Notes under the pieces: model-generated
Seen by the model: the letters and a program-made list of their open reading frames with translations, nothing else
What the model was told of the DNA's origin: nothing
Databases searched by the model: none
Made by a program: the position numbers and the translations under genes
Shown: positions 1-13,970 of the stretch, piece after piece
How positions within the stretch are numbered: position 1 is the stretch's first letter
How the letters are laid out: every line of letters starts with the position of its first letter
Assembly: GCA_037126765.1 (NCBI GenBank)
Contig: JBBCBC010000027.1
Coordinates: 7,216,406-7,280,405 of the forward strand
Direction: 5' to 3'
DNA from: Stenogyne calaminthoides
Taxonomy: Eukaryota > Streptophyta > Magnoliopsida > Lamiales > Lamiaceae
Length of the DNA: 64,000 nt

Positions 1-104
1 GATAGATATAGGTGTTATGGATAAAGTTTTGAGATTAATGTAGTAAGATCTGTTTAGTATGTTCAGAATGTATGCTTTAGCTTGACAATTTCTAGTGTAT
101 CTAG

Positions 105-816
105 CTTGAGGGGAGGAGGCCCAGAGGATGGCCAAATCACTTGAACGTGAAAGAGGTCGAGAGAGAAGCGTTGCTGATATGTCTGAGGACCTATCTGAGG
201 GGGAGAAAGGAGATGTAGTTGGTGAACTTTCATCACACGGTGAAAGCAATAGAAGTCGCTGCTCAGAATCAGTTCGGTTGATGCTATGGAGGCCTGGGCT
301 AGTCAACAGAAGGACAAAAAGTTGTACATAGTATTGATTAGGGTACGAGGTAATGTTCATATGAATTACTATGTGGTAAGTAAGAATTGATATTGATGAC
401 ATGCATAAAATAATTATACTTGGTTTTGCTGCTATTTCACTGCCAGTTTAAGTCCCAGCAGTACACCTGGTTCTGGTAAAATTTAACATATCTATCTTCT
501 AACAGCACTTTACATGTTACAACCAAAAAATATATGATGTTAAAAAAGCATTGAAATCTTTTAAACATGCTTTGCTGACACTAGTCCTTTTCAGCCTTCA
601 TGGTTTAATACGTGGAAAAACATGGAGCTTGGTCGTGATTCTGATACTGGTGGCCAGGTAAGGGCTGACTTGCTGAACTTTTTATCTATTTTCTATTTGT
701 TAAAGCTATGGTACTTGTTTTGTATGCCTTTAATTTAATACTCGATTTACATTAGGAAAAACCTAGTCACTTGATTCATATATACTTTTCTCATCAATAA
801 AGATGATTTCCTTTTA

Positions 817-851
<35 letters not shown>

Positions 852-3800
852 CAGGTGAAGTATGTTGTTGAACTAGCGAGAGCTTTAGGTTCTATGCCAG
901 GCGATATCGTGTTGATTTACTTACTAGACAAGTATCTTCGCCGGAAGTAGACTGGAGTTATGGTGAACCTGACAGAGATGCTGCCCACGAACTCTGAAGG
1001 CCTGATGAATGAGATGGAGAGAGTAGTGGTGCTTATATAATTCAGATCCCCTTGGGGCCAAAAAAAAAGATAAATATATTCCAAAAGAACAGCTATGGCC
1101 ACACATCCCTGAATTTGTCGATGGTGTTTTAATCATATTTTTACAGATGTCAAAGGTACTTGGTGAGCAAATCGGTAATGGGTATCCAGTCTGGCCTGCT
1201 ATATACATGGGCACTATGCAGATGCAGGTGACTCTGCTGTTTTTATCTGGTGCGTTGAATGTTCCCATGCTTTTCACGGGCCATTCTTTGGGTCGGATAA
1301 GCTGGAGCAACTTCTGAGACAAGGCCATTGTCGGCGATGAGATTAATGATACTTACAAGATAATGCGAAGAATCGAGGCAGAAGAGTTGTCCCTTGATTC
1401 CTCTGAAATAGTCATTACTAGCACAAGACAGGAGATTGACGAGCAGTGGCGCTTAGGCGATGGGTTTGACCCAATATTGGAACGCAAACTGCGTACAGGA
1501 TCAAACGTAATGTCAGCTGCTATGGCAGGTTCATGCCTCGCATGGTTGTAAGTATATTTTACTATTTTAGACACGGGTTATCATATTGTTGATATTTCTT
1601 AAATTATATGTTAGATTAAGATGCCTGTAAATTGTGTTGATAATCTTTTCCTCTTAGAACATGTTGTGAAGGTACATTAGGTTGTTCTACCAAGTTGTGC
1701 AACTCAAAACTTTTGCACGCCTTTTTATAAAAAAACTTTTCGGACAGCTCGACATGGCTTGGACTTATGCACTCTCTGTTAAAAAAAAGTTCCATATCCA
1801 AGTTTTATGAAAAATGAAAGAAACTGCCTTTGTGTCTCAAACTCCCCATCCTGTAACTAAGTATTTTATCTGAAACTGTTTTTTTCCCCTTTTTAGTTCA
1901 CTAGTTTGCTAGATTGCCAAATGTCAAATTTGACTTCAATCACGGTAAAATCTCTACTCCTTTTAGCTTGGCGATACATCTCTTGAGCTGTTTGCAGTTA
2001 TTCTCTTTCATATTGCTGTTCTCACATTACTTAGTTTTAGTAAACTTCCTTAATCTGTTCCACTGCAGTTATGATGTAATTATTTCTGTTTCACTGTGTG
2101 AATGATTTTCTTGCAGGTAATTCCACCTGGGATGGAATTCACCACATAATTCCACATGATGGAGACATGGAGAGTGACCCCAACCAAATGAAGATGGGAA
2201 GTCTCCAGATCCACCAATTTGGGCAGAGGTTAATGCAATATTTATTTACAGATTATAGTGTCAACTTTTATTTCAAAATCCAGGAAGTGTCTAATAGATG
2301 ATGCACTGAAAAGTATGATCATGTATATTTACACAGATAATGCGCCTTCTTCTCAAATCCAAGGAAGCCCATGATTCTTGCACTTGCCAGGCCAGATCCA
2401 AAGAAGAATCTACAACCTTGGTGAAAGATTTGGTGAATGTCGCCTCTAAGGGAGCTTGCTAATCTTGTGAGTAATAAAAACATGGATATGTATATTTGAT
2501 GAGGTCTTCCTTGACATCATGTGAGATATTGCTTTCATGTAGTACTAATGGTTATTTTTTTTTTGTTTTGCAGACCTTAATAATGGGTACTCATGACAAT
2601 ATTGATGAAATGTCAGGCACAAATGCTTCTGTTCTTATGTCAATTTTTTTTTGCTGGTTGATAAGTATGATCTCTATGGGCAAGTGGTATACCCAAACAT
2701 CACAAACAATCTGATGTTCCTGATATCTATCGCTTAGCTGCAAAGACCAAGGTACCTACATGCTTCTTCTAGTTTTGAGCTGGTTTAGCCAAGCTTAAGC
2801 TAAACAAGGATTACAAAATTGGGGTTACTTTCAGTGTCAATGCTTTTGATAGAAATTCTTGACTTAAGGTCTAATTTATTTGTGTTCATCAAAGAACTAT
2901 TTCTATGGACTAGATGTTTTTTCTTGGAATGGAGCTCAGCTGTCAGATATCAGAGAAATTTCTTCATTCAAGATATGAATATAAGAATATGATATTAAGT
3001 AATTGCAATTTCTTATCTACTAACTAACTTTTTTAGTTGGTTAATTTTAGCCTGAGTTAATTGTAAAATAGGAGATTTAAGGACTCAGTGGTGGTTTGGT
3101 CTCTTGCAGATCAATATTGGGGTTTGGTTACCTTCATGATACATTTTTCTGGGCTTTTTACCACTTACATACCCTCAAGTTCACAAAAATCTCCCTCAAT
3201 TTAAGCTCTAAGTTGTATGTGTCCTAGGCAACCCTAGGTGGGTGTGCATGGGGAACCCACCTATTAGCCATATCACCTATGTCCTTGATGAACTTCATCA
3301 CCCACATTCTGTAGTTATATGAGATGTTTATTTTCCAAAGAAAGCATTTTGTCTTTCAAGAATCAAGATATACTCTAAAGAACATCATGATAATTGTTGT
3401 TGCACATTTCAAAAAGCCTGTAATTTTATTTGGGGTTTATACATGTGGTTTAATGCATTGAAATTAGAATTTCCGAAAGTGGTCCTTCCAAGTAAGATTT
3501 GAAAAATAAGTCCTTTTTTCTTTTTTGATATGGAGCTTAGTTCTTTTCCTTTTTTAAGAGTTTAAAATGTGAAAGTGTGAAAACTATTTCAATGTTATTT
3601 GGAGCCTGTTTAGATATCTGAATTTCATGTTCCCCTTCACGCTTTCCATGGACACGCCCATTTTGCCTCATACTTTCATTTCTCGGTATTTATGAAGAAT
3701 ATATTTTATATAGAGCCTAAACTTGTTTTTTTTTTTTTTTTTGCAGGGTGTGTTCATAACCAGCTTTTATTGAGCCTTTTGGGCTTACACTGATTGAGGT

Positions 3801-6453
3801 ATCCTTAGCTAAATATTTATTTTAGCCATGACATGTACAACTTCGCCTGGTCGTCAATATGACTTCTCTGTATTAACAGGCTGCAGCACATGGTCTGCCC
3901 TCTCGCTGCCACAAAAAATGGTGGCCCTGTTGACATACACAGGGTATTTCTTTTCTCCTAGAGTAATTTTGGGTGCACCAGTTGCACGGAAACTGGTGCA
4001 CAACTAATATTGTTCAATGAATAAAAACTATACTGTTAAGTGAAAACAACTAATACTGTTCAATGAAAACAACTACTATATATAAGTTAGTTTTTTATGT
4101 TGATCATAGGTGCTAGACAATGGCCTCCTTGTTGATCCCCATGATGAGCATTCTATTGCTGACGCACTTTTAAAGCTGGTAGCTGATAAACATCTCTGGG
4201 CCAAATGTAGAGCAAATGGATTGAAAAATATTCACCTTTTTTCATGGCCAGAACATTGCAAAACTTATCTCTAGAATAGCAAGTAGCAAAACCAAGGCAA
4301 CCTGGTTGGCTACGAATGACAATGACGATGATGACGAAAAATTTGAATCAGAATCACCAAGTGACTTTGAGGGACATACAGGACATTTTTTTTGCACCTG
4401 AAGTTCTCCTTGATGGTCGAGAAAACATAGATGGTTCTTCCTTAGACTCTGAAGATAGAAAAAATATAAAAATGCTATGTTAAATTGGTCTAAAAGGGTT
4501 GCTAAGAGTGCACAAAAAACAGATGAGAACTCTAATGTTGGTAAATTCCAGCACTACGGAGAAGGAAACACATTCTTGTGATCGCTATAGACTGTGATGC
4601 AAGTGCTGGCCTATCTGAAAGTGTTAGAAATATTTTTTGAGGCCTTGGAGATGGAAAGGAATGACGGCTCAGTTGGACTTATATTGGCAACATCGCTTAA
4701 CATTAGAGAAGTGCGTTCTTTCTGAATTCTGAAGGGTTGAAGCCTACTGACTTCGATGCATTCATTTGCAATAGTGGTGGAGATCTCTATTATTCATCTC
4801 TTCATTCGAAGAAAACCCGCTTGTGGTGGACTTATATTATCATTCACATATTGAGTATCACTGGGGTGGTGAAGGTTTGAGAAGGACTTTAGCACGGTGG
4901 GCAGCTTGTGTAACAGATAAGAAAGGAGAAAAGGAAGAACATGTCGTCGTTGAAGATGAAGAAACTTCAGCTGATTACTGCTACTCTTTTAAAGTTCATA
5001 AGCCTGAGATGGTAAAAAAAACCAATTTTTTAATTTTTCCGAATATAATCGTAGTAGCTGTTCTAGTGTACACATGGTTATAGCTATTATCATGTAACTT
5101 GGCAACTTTATTTTGTTTTGCAGATCCCCCCTGTAAAGGAAGTAAGAAAGCAGATGAGAATTCAGGCACTGCGTTGTCATGTTATTTATTGTCAAAATGG
5201 AAGTAAAATTAATGTAATTCCAGTGTTGGCATCTCGTTCCCAAGCTCTAAGGTACACATTATTATCTACCTCTGATTCTATTTAAGAGTTGTTTTAGCTT
5301 TTAGGCCCTTTTTTTCATTATATATTTTTCTGTTTCAATGAAAATTAATCCGTAAATGTATCACAGTGATGATATTGGGCTGGAGCTACATAACTCATCT
5401 CTTTAGATTATCTCTATCTCCTCGAAGCCCTCTTTTCTATTTGGGTAAAACTAAAGTTCAATGACAACCAAATGTCGACAGATAGCAGATTACCCCTTGT
5501 TTGCAAATAAATAGTTTGACCAACATCATCACCTCAACAATGATTCTTAGGGTATGTTTGTTTCGACTACCACGGATGTTTGAAATCCTATTTAATGTCC
5601 CCCCCACACACACACACCCCCAAATACCTATTATTACATCCTATACCCTATTTACCCCCAACACTTCCTTTGGTCTAATAAATAGCCTACTATTACACCA
5701 TATATCTCCTCACTTTTATACAATTCCCAACACCTCACATTCATTCAATCATTACAACAATAATATAATAATACAAATCAATCAACTTTTTTCTCCATCC
5801 TATACAATCATATCCTCGTAAAAATCCCCAAACAAGCATATAATCAACTTTTTTATTAGGACTTTGAAATCCAAGGAATTTGAAGTCCAGAATTTTTCAC
5901 GCCTAACGAAGTTCTCTAAACTAACATACCTTAGAGATTGCTTTAGTGATATAATTAATTTTTATATGTTCAGCTTTGAAGCGCAAATTGAAGAATTATA
6001 CTTTCTTCTCAACCATTTGATTATAAAATTGAACTCCATAATTTATTTATATTTTAGTGATGAGTTTAATTGTTCAATAAGTTATGTAAGAAGCAAATAA
6101 GTCTTGTGTTAATGATTGCACTTGCATTTTTGTACATTTTCTAGTCATAATTGGTCTCACTTAAAATGTATTCTTCAGATATTTATATTCGCTAGGGGTA
6201 TGGACTTGTCGAAGTGGTGGTCTTCGCGGAAAGTGAGACACCGACTACGTAAGATTGCTTGGTGGGGCACACAAGTTCAGAAGTGCTGACTGGACTTTTG
6301 CAGCAGCTCGAGTACCCAACTCCATGCTAATCTAACTTACCCACTTACAGATGTTATATGCAAAGACAGCCCTAATATTGTTAGTGTCTCCGAAGATGCA
6401 GCAGCTCTAATCTCCGAGCAACACTAGAGGAACTAATGGTCCTCAAGGTGTAA
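105..6453 (+). pseudogene. SPS: Sucrose-phosphate synthase, 5'-truncated by window edge, frame-broken
   Basis: SPS makes sucrose 6-phosphate from UDP-glucose and fructose 6-phosphate in the cytosol. Recognisable coding blocks follow the family order: EDLSEGEKGD (near 180), NMELGRDSDTGGQ (595-657), the long GT-B block with EAEELSLDSSEIVITSTRQE (855-1548), PGMEFHH-like (2117-2229), ARPDPKKN (about 2336-2466), DEMSGTNASVL (2574-2752), exons near 3747 and 3888, a long exon about 4111-5010 ending in the phosphatase-like domain (DLYYHSHIEY, DEETSADYCY), RIQALRCHVIYCQNGS (5125-5250) and a last exon about 6180-6453 ending GPQGV-stop. GT/AG borders survive at many junctions (for example donor at 658, acceptor before 855). 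Single-base indels break the frame in most exons, for example near 275, 905, 975, 1330, 2195, 4275 and 6210. The N-terminus lies off the window. A decayed copy is most likely. Consensus error is an alternative, though the HHP genes at 45-54 kb are clean. Confidence 0.9.
5551..5840. mobile_element. MITE-like element in the last SPS intron
   Basis: The block sits inside the intron between the SPS exons at 5125-5250 and about 6180. Its left end reads GGTATGTTTGTTT and its right end, reverse complemented, reads TATGCTTGTTTGG. This is an imperfect terminal inverted repeat of about 13 bp around an AC-rich, AT-rich body with no coding potential. A clear target duplication was not found, so the exact ends are approximate. 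The same kind of terminus recurs in the element at 42251-42720. Confidence 0.45.
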
Positions 6454-7104
6454 AATTTTCATCTATTTATTATTAATAATAGCATTATGTGCATTATTGG
6501 AAAATATAGTCTAAGTTTAATGTTCTTTGAGGAGTCTTTTTGGGACCTTTATTTCTTGCACCATGTCCCAAAAATGCTTATACCATAATTTTTCATACGG
6601 TGATCGGAAAATGGCATTTTATATCTTGCTATTGTTAATTCAATATTAGTGAAATAAAATATGAGACAAGTGGACCTTCATCTTCTTTCTTATAATTATG
6701 GTCGAGGGGTGTACAATGTTTTCAGGTGCTGGATGATGTTTGTGGTTTAATTGTGCATATTCAATTGGGATAAATGGGGTTGTTAAGTATGAGGGATTAT
6801 ACTCGATATTTATGGTTTGATTTAAGGTTTGTTTGAAATGAGAAAATAATGGGGATTTTCAACTCCACTCAAAATGAAAGTGGATTTAAAATCTACCTAA
6901 ATCGCTTGAACTAAATGAGACGAAGACTTTTTTCATAAATCATCCATGAGTTGTTACATAAATTTCAATTCAGGTTCATTCTTAAATCATTTTTATTAAT
7001 ATATAACAGTTCATAAGCAACTCTAACACTAGTATTTAGCTTACTGAAATTAAGGTGTCAACGATTATAAAGACCTACGGTTTAAGGTGTAAAAAAACGA
7101 TTAT
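6454..7104. other. Spacer, no feature seen
   Basis: AT-rich sequence between the SPS stop codon and the first recognisable copia pol remnant. The first part is presumably the SPS 3' UTR. No gene, repeat or RNA was recognised. Confidence 0.5.
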
Positions 7105-8336
7105 TAAGGTGTCCATTTATGGGTCAAGGCAAGCATTCCGCACTTGGAATCAAGTTTTGATCAAGTTATAAAGACCTCACAGCTTCGATCAAACGAATTT
7201 GAAAGTTGTGTTTATAAAAAGCGTGATTTTAACTTGACGCAGATTTTTGGTACTATACGCATCTACATTTTGCTCATCGGAAACGGCGTAAAGGTGTTAT
7301 CCGGACGTAGTAGGCATGGTCAAAATAGCTCGATATGAAGGACTTAGGAGAAGCCGGCCACATCCTAGGGATCAAGATCACTCTCGAGATCGTTAGAAAA
7401 GAATGAACACCTTTTTGCAAGCATCATATATAGACACTATTTTGAAGAGCTTCAAAGATGCAGGATTCTAAGAAAGGCTTTGTGCCCTACTGCATAACTA
7501 AATCCATCTATTCAAAGAGATGTGTCTCAAGACACAGAAAAGAGATAGATTGACATGAAGAGCATCCTTATGCTTCTGGGCCGGGAAGCCTCATGTACGC
7601 CGCGGTAATGACCTGATATCCGCTGGTCGTGAGGCATGGTGGCAAGATAACAAAGTAACCCCGGAAAGAGATTTGATCATAGAAAGAACATTCTCAAGCA
7701 CCAAAAAGGACACGGATAGAATGTTGGTTTATAAGTCGATACCGATCCCCATCTGCCATACATGGACTCGATTTCCAATCGACGCCGACCCGAAAAGTCT
7801 ACCCTTCCTCGTAGTGTGTTTTTGAGGAGGAGAGCCATGACATGAGAAGCGCAGCGTAAATGCATCGCTAATTCTACCATGGAAGCGAGTATGTCGCCGC
7901 CAGAAGCAAAAATAAGATGCAATTTGCTCAAAAACTTCCCGGTGGATTTGGACATTGTCCTGTGATTTGCTCGACAAAAATCACTTGCCATCGTGATAAC
8001 GCCGTTAGCAGCAAATTTCGGGAACCGAGAGCCCACAAAGCCAACAAAACACATTTAAGAAAATACCATCTCATATGAGAAATCGCTAAGAGATGAGAGA
8101 CATTGAGGTGGCTAAGATCGCTTCGAGACAACTTAGCATCCATTCTAAAGGGTCTACCTCGTGAGTACATTCGGTAGACACGTGGAAGGAATGGTGTAAA
8201 GGACGCTGCCAATCTACTTTGAGTATAAGTGGGAGAAATATTATTAAAGTTCGTAGTAGATATTAGATGTCACATAGAACACGAGACATGCCAAAGTATA
8301 CTTAAAAAAGCGCATTTCGAGTATAAAAATAGAGAT
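7105..8336 (+). pseudogene. Element A: 3' end of copia pol (RT tail and RNase H)
   Basis: This is the oldest retrotransposon remnant of the block and lacks everything upstream of the mid reverse transcriptase. Short frame-shifted stretches align with the equivalent part of element D: a WNQ block at 7146, FESCVYKK at 7200, a region matching D's post-VDD sequence near 7270-7300, and the RNase H tail up to about 8215. A purine-rich segment around 8230 follows, and the LTR starts at 8337. Many indels and stops make it non-coding. The left edge at 7105 is where similarity becomes visible; no 5' LTR of A is in the window. It is probably an Angela/BARE-type copia, judged from its LTR and from the fuller copies C and D. 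Confidence 0.75.
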
Positions 8337-9452
8337 TGTTGTGGTTATAATCAAAAATATGCTTTACTTTGTATAACCAAACCAAGTTTTTATTTATTTA
8401 TCAAATAAATTATTTAATCATCATGTATTAAATATGAATGAATGTTATATATGTTTATCAGAAACCTGCTCAATAAGATAAAGACGATTACGCTAGAAAG
8501 TTAATTTGGTGATACCCGATCACCAAGATCAAAATTAATACTCGTAATTAAGTACAAATTCACAACCCAGATGGAAATGAACGAACCTTCATGAATCTGC
8601 CAAGCAAAGACCCAGATTGGGTTTGTTTTGACTAAGGATCACACTAACAAGATTTAGGGCCAGAGAGAATCCATGGGAGGACAAATTCTTTTGGTATCAA
8701 TATACAAGAATTAGACTGGTGCATTATTTCTTAATCTCCGCCCCTTAAATAGATTGGAGGTGAAATTAATAACTATTGCTTTGATTTATGAATGGAAGAG
8801 AGTCAATGCGATTCGATACATTATATATCGGGTAATATTATTAATTACACGACGATTGGCGACATTTAATATCGAGAATCGCGCGGCAAGTATGCTCTTG
8901 ATTTTTAACCCCTCGTGGGCTCATATCCTTATCATACTAAATCTTGCAAAGGGAAATTTATTTCCTAAGATGGATAATAATGTTGAGTTGTTTTTACTTC
9001 CAAGGACAAAGATGTTGATTAATATAAAGCTTGTTCAAAATGATTTAATTAATTAATGGACTAATATAATCTTAAACGCGGAAATAAATGACCGGAGCCA
9101 TGTTATACGTGAAAATCGTAATATGAAAGATGGATAGTTTAATATTAATTTTATAGTGAGTAAAATTAATATTAATGGACTTGAATAATATTTGGCCAAA
9201 ATATTAAAGCTTCACAAATCATTGAAGGTCCAATCTAATTCTCCTAAAGGCCCCCCCAATAAATTTCAAAAATAAAGTCCAATTAATGAGAGAGAATAGA
9301 ATATTCTTACATACTTCTAAGCCGAAATTTCAAATTTTGTCTATTAAATAAGAAAAGATTTTCTTGATTTTCTTGTATATATTTTATGAAAAGATAATTA
9401 TTGTAGGAATACATAATTATCCCATAAATCTGCGAAGTCAAATTCGATCAGA
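8337..9452 (+). mobile_element. Element A 3' LTR, piece 1 of 3
   Basis: It begins TGTTGTGGTTATAATC, matching the TGTTGGGATTATAC start of the LTRs at 24410, 29811, 37046 and 56668, and follows their internal order (ATGGAAATGAAC near 8571, GGATAATAATGTTGA near 8970). It stops at the edge of element B. The LTR resumes at 24037 and finishes at 39957-40149; the three pieces sum to about 1.68 kb, close to the 1.82-1.84 kb of intact family members. Confidence 0.85.
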
Positions 9453-11060
9453 GGTCCCGAACTGCTTTCAAAGGGCGCAAGTCTGCAGGGGAGGTGAATA
9501 GACTTCCTGAAACTTTTCTTCGATCGTGTGATTGCGCTTGTCCGATCAGAGTGCAAGGAATCACTTTGAATGATATCCACTTATCGATCATTCCGAGGCG
9601 ACTAACAGATCTATCACGACCGATTGACAGCGGGCTTTGTTTGTACCCGTCGTGAAAAACCACGATCAAATCGATTCAAGTCATTTTCAATCACCGACTA
9701 AATCATTAACCGACGATCAAATGCTTGGTGCATCAAGATATTAACTTAGAATATGTATGCAGCTTTTAAGCCCGGTTGTGTGAAATAGTGTAAAGCAATA
9801 AAGAGCAAGTAAATGCACACAAGATTTTTATAAAGTGGTTCGCATAACGGGTCCCACGCCCACTTTTCCCTATCACAAAGGGCACCAACTAAACCAACTT
9901 AACCGATCGACTTAGTTTACGCGTGTTAGTCCAACACACAACCGATGTTTAAAGAGTTCACACTAATCGATCCCGTAAATCGTAACTAGAAACCCTAGTC
10001 CGAATTCTTGCAAAACAAACTTAACCTAACTTTTGAAGTTGGGTAAAGATTTGTTAGAAATTCCAACCGAAATCTATCCTAGTGATTGCAGAGCCAAAAA
10101 GCCAGAGGATGAGATTTCTATGCTAAGAACAACGGGATGAACACTTAAAAATATTCTTCAAATTTTGTGTTCTTCGTAAGAAAATTTTGCCATAGTTTGA
10201 GCTTGATAATTTCCGTCAGACTCACTTTGAAGAGTAATCCCATATTTATGTACCTTGAAATCAAAGAGCCGTTGGAGAGCAATTTGAATTTCCTGCCATA
10301 TTTGGTAGGTTTATAGGTTTTGATGTGACGCGCTTCTAATTACGGTGACCGGTCGCGATTATCGCCGCTTGTCTCCGCACATCGTCGAATCCCGCATTGT
10401 CGCCTCTTTTTTTGGCGACGTCGCGCTTCTCTCATTGGTTTCATTGTTTCGTACAACACTTCAAAGGTTTGTTCCACCAACTAAAGTTTGACATTCTTTT
10501 TGTAGAAGATTCAGATGCTCCGTGTAACATTTTGTTAACACTGGGCGAAGCCGACCGATCGATAATCCCGATTTCCACCCGATAGTCTTCCGACGCAGAT
10601 TGTCTTTGAAGACAATTTGCGCACTGGACCGATGTAGGTCTCTCGTCCGTTACTCCTCGAGTAGTTTTCCATCTTCTTGTTATCTTCGAGTAGTCTTCGA
10701 TCTTCAGTTACCTCGAAGTATCAAAGGTCTTCAAATGACATAATCGATCTTCGTGTTTCTGAGTCTTCGTGTTTCTCCTCGAGTCTCGGTTTCATTTCAC
10801 CGATCATCCGACTTCTTCTTGTCTTCCTCGACTTGTTTAGTCTTCCGATCATCCCCACCTTTTATCCGTCATCCGATAAATTTACTCGACCTATACATAC
10901 TGAAGTTCCCCTCAATATGTGACTTATCTTTTTAATCAACTATCTATACATTTCACCGTCATCTTAATCTGATTCTAAGTCATCACCAACCAATGATCCG
11001 ACCGTCCTATTACAACCTCGCTTTGAACTTCCATCAAAACTAAATACAAATTTCTCAACA
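9453..11060 (-). repeat. Element B LTR, left copy (3' LTR by orientation)
   Basis: It pairs with 22572-24036: both contain GTGAATAGACTTC near the left end, GCACACAAGATTTTTATA, CACTAATCGATCCC/CACTCAACCGATCCC and a TTTCTCAACA/TTTCCCAACA right end. Compared with the right copy, many CTG and CAG sites read as CCG, CG or CGA here, for example in the run around 10847-10890 against 23820-23870. Confidence 0.8.
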
Positions 11061-11089
11061 ATTCTTTTGACGGAACCAAAACACTTAAT

Positions 11090-13970
11090 CGTAAAAAAAA
11101 AGAACAACCGTAAAGAATTCTAAATGCAGATAATGTAAATGACACACTTCATCGAGACAATGAGATGTTGTTTTAGAATCGAGAGATAGAATATTTTATT
11201 CGAATAGGGTGTGTGCATTACAGACATATAAAACGCATCCTATCATCAAGATTCCCAAGTTGTCTTCTTCAAATAGGATTTCTGAATCTTATCGAAGTTT
11301 CATACATAGATACTTGACATCTTTTACATCCTTTCAGATCACCGGTCTTCAGATCTTTTTTCTACGGGATCCATCCTTTCCAAGAAATCCATAGTAAGCA
11401 TCCTGAATTTTAGAGATCGATGACATGAAATCTGCATTCTTTAAAGGTGTAAGAATTTGTTCAAGCAGGAGCGCATATCAGCCGACATGATCTTCCCTTC
11501 CTTCATCACGGTGGCAAGATAGAAGTCCCTGGAAGGAACATCGATTCCGAATTCATCATCATTTTCCTAAAAGGTCTTGATGAATGTTGGTTTATCTCCA
11601 AGATGTACACGCCACACAACCATTTCCGCTTTTCCAATCGATCCCATTCTCGAGAAAATATACCGCCCAGATGATGTCTTTTAACCGCGCCACGACGGAA
11701 AGGCGTTATTCCCAAGCAATCGCAGATTCTACCATGGAAGTTTCATTCTTTCTCTTCCTTCGATGTATGCGATGTTTAGTCCTTTAGAACTTCCTAACTG
11801 ATTTAATGACGGCAAATCTTTTTATTCTCTCACTATTTTTGCTCAACTGCTCGAGAGACATCCGCTTTTGGTAGAGGATAATTAGCCTTGTCTTTGAACT
11901 TCAACACATTGAAAGGAACATCTTGCCCGCCTTTCGCTAAGAGAGAGATATGAGGTGACCATCTTCTTCAAGAAGTTTTTTCGCAAGTTCCATTCACAAA
12001 GTGGTCATCGAATCCATCCTTTGACATGTACAGGAAGAGAAGTCTTCAATCTTTATCCGCTGCGCAACATCCTAAAGAGCAATCTTATAAGGAAAGGATC
12101 TTATTAGGTTCCTCCAAATTTTCATTAGTGTCACGCAACAAGAACAAGACATGCCGGAGTGCTACGTAAAAGCTCATTGAGTATAAGGAAAAAGACGCAT
12201 GGTTACCAAAGTATGTTTTATTTTTCTTTCTTCAATTTCCCCTTTTTGGTTTCATCAAAAAATTGTTTATCAACGATTCATTTAATTAAATCATCGGTCA
12301 TCTCCTCCCCGAGTTCCTCAACAAAGAAGAGGAGAAGAAGATGCTGTTATGTGTAGAATTTAGTGAGTACCTAAGAGCAAATTCATTATCCTTTCGTGCA
12401 CGCTCGTAAAAGTTACAAAATGCTTCCAACCCATATCCATGTGGTTGTCATTTTCTCTGAAATGTTGGACACTTTCCAAAGAGAAACTGTCGGTTTTTAT
12501 TGAGATGTCCACTAGTGCTTGAGCTTATCGACCGAGAGAGACCCGCAAAGAGGATTAATTAGTTGCATCACATCGTAAAGAATGACATTGTAATCTCGTG
12601 GTAGCTTTTCAACCTAATCTTCGCTCACAACCAGCTTTTGTTTGCTCTTCTTCAAAAATTTTTCAACAGACTGTAGAGAGCCGTGAATTTTCTTCAATAC
12701 TTTTATTTTACTCCCATCCCGAATTTTCTCAGTACTAAGATCTAAGGTTTAAGTCAAAGATAGCAATCGGGTCATATGTTGATGCATTGCTGTCGGGTCT
12801 CATCTCAAAGTTCCATTCTTGGTTTATCATACCAAATTCCCCAAGATAACTAGTTTCCGAGGTTGTACATTCTCCTCCTTATTTACAAAGAATCCCGAAC
12901 CTATTAATGAATCAAAATCCGATATCATCCTCGAGGCCAATTCAACAAAGACTATTAATCCCAACATTCTCCAAACACTTCATCTCCAGATCTACAAAGA
13001 AGTCGTAAGCCCAGGATTTCAAGAGGATCGAAACTCCAATGCTTTTTCAACTGATATCCCTCCGCAATTAATCTTTCTATCCGCCCGATGCCAGGTGTTG
13101 ATCCAACCTGTAATTCACGCCCAAAGCAGATACTCCTTGATTTGTTGTTTCATAATTTTATGAAAGGGCCCCAATTAGCATAAAGTCCAATAACCGTGTT
13201 GAAGGGATTATGAGATGACACAATTTTTCGATCTCTCGTTTTCCGCATCTTTTCCGGAGATTGGGAGCGAGGGGATATACGGTTCATCGTCAATTTTGTT
13301 GAGGTTCGAAGTTATGCACCACTTGTTGAAGGGGTTATCTTCCTAAATGTTCACCGGGTTGGGGGATTTGAGATTTATATTGAAATGAGGTGAATTTTGA
13401 AAAAAGGGTGAGAGTGAGAATTTTTTGAAAAAGATATTATGGAAGATAATGATTTTTGAAATACAGGGTGATATCGATTAAAGTCAAGATCCAAATGATC
13501 TTTCTTTATGGAAGATTTATCGAGAGGCCGAGAATCGATGGTGAGATTTTCCCTTCGAATATTTTAATTCCTTCCCGCCTCCGGCTGTCCCTAAAGAATA
13601 TAATCTTCTCCTTTCGAGCATCCGCTCGTCCCTAAGATTTCTTGGAGATCAAGAAAATATTTTTCCCCACTTCCATTCAACCAAAAATCGCCATCCTCCG
13701 CTATAAATAGGGAATGAGTGTTTTATCTTTTCCATTCTTTTAGAGGCCGAAAAAGTTAAGAATCCATCCGCTTCGAGCATCAAATTTTATTTTTCCTTTT
13801 GTTAATTGCTCAAATCGAACTTCCCCGAGTCCTTTCGTAGTCTTTCGACTTTGAACATACCCAACCAATCCAGATCGGATGCTTTCATGATTGCAAATGA
13901 TGACCATCGATCTTATAAGAGGTGATGATCAAGATCAGAGGTTGAGCACATGATCACCTTTCCTAACAAT
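11090..13970 (+). mobile_element. Angela-like copia fragment (RNase H end plus LTR) inside element B
   Basis: Plus-strand similarity to the end of elements A and D: GTTTCATACATAGATACT at 11299 (36128 in D), AATGTTGGTTTAT at 11583 (7720 in A), TTCCAATCGAT at 11633, ATTCTACCATGGAAG at 11727, CCATTCACAAAG at 11990. Then come LTR-like blocks, with GATATTATGGAAGATA near 13431 and CTATAAATAGGGAATGAGTG at 13702, the family TATA region. It ends near a TTTCCTAACA at about 13959-13968. The middle of the LTR is so distorted that it is only loosely alignable. This is a separate, badly degraded or badly read family member. Confidence 0.6.
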
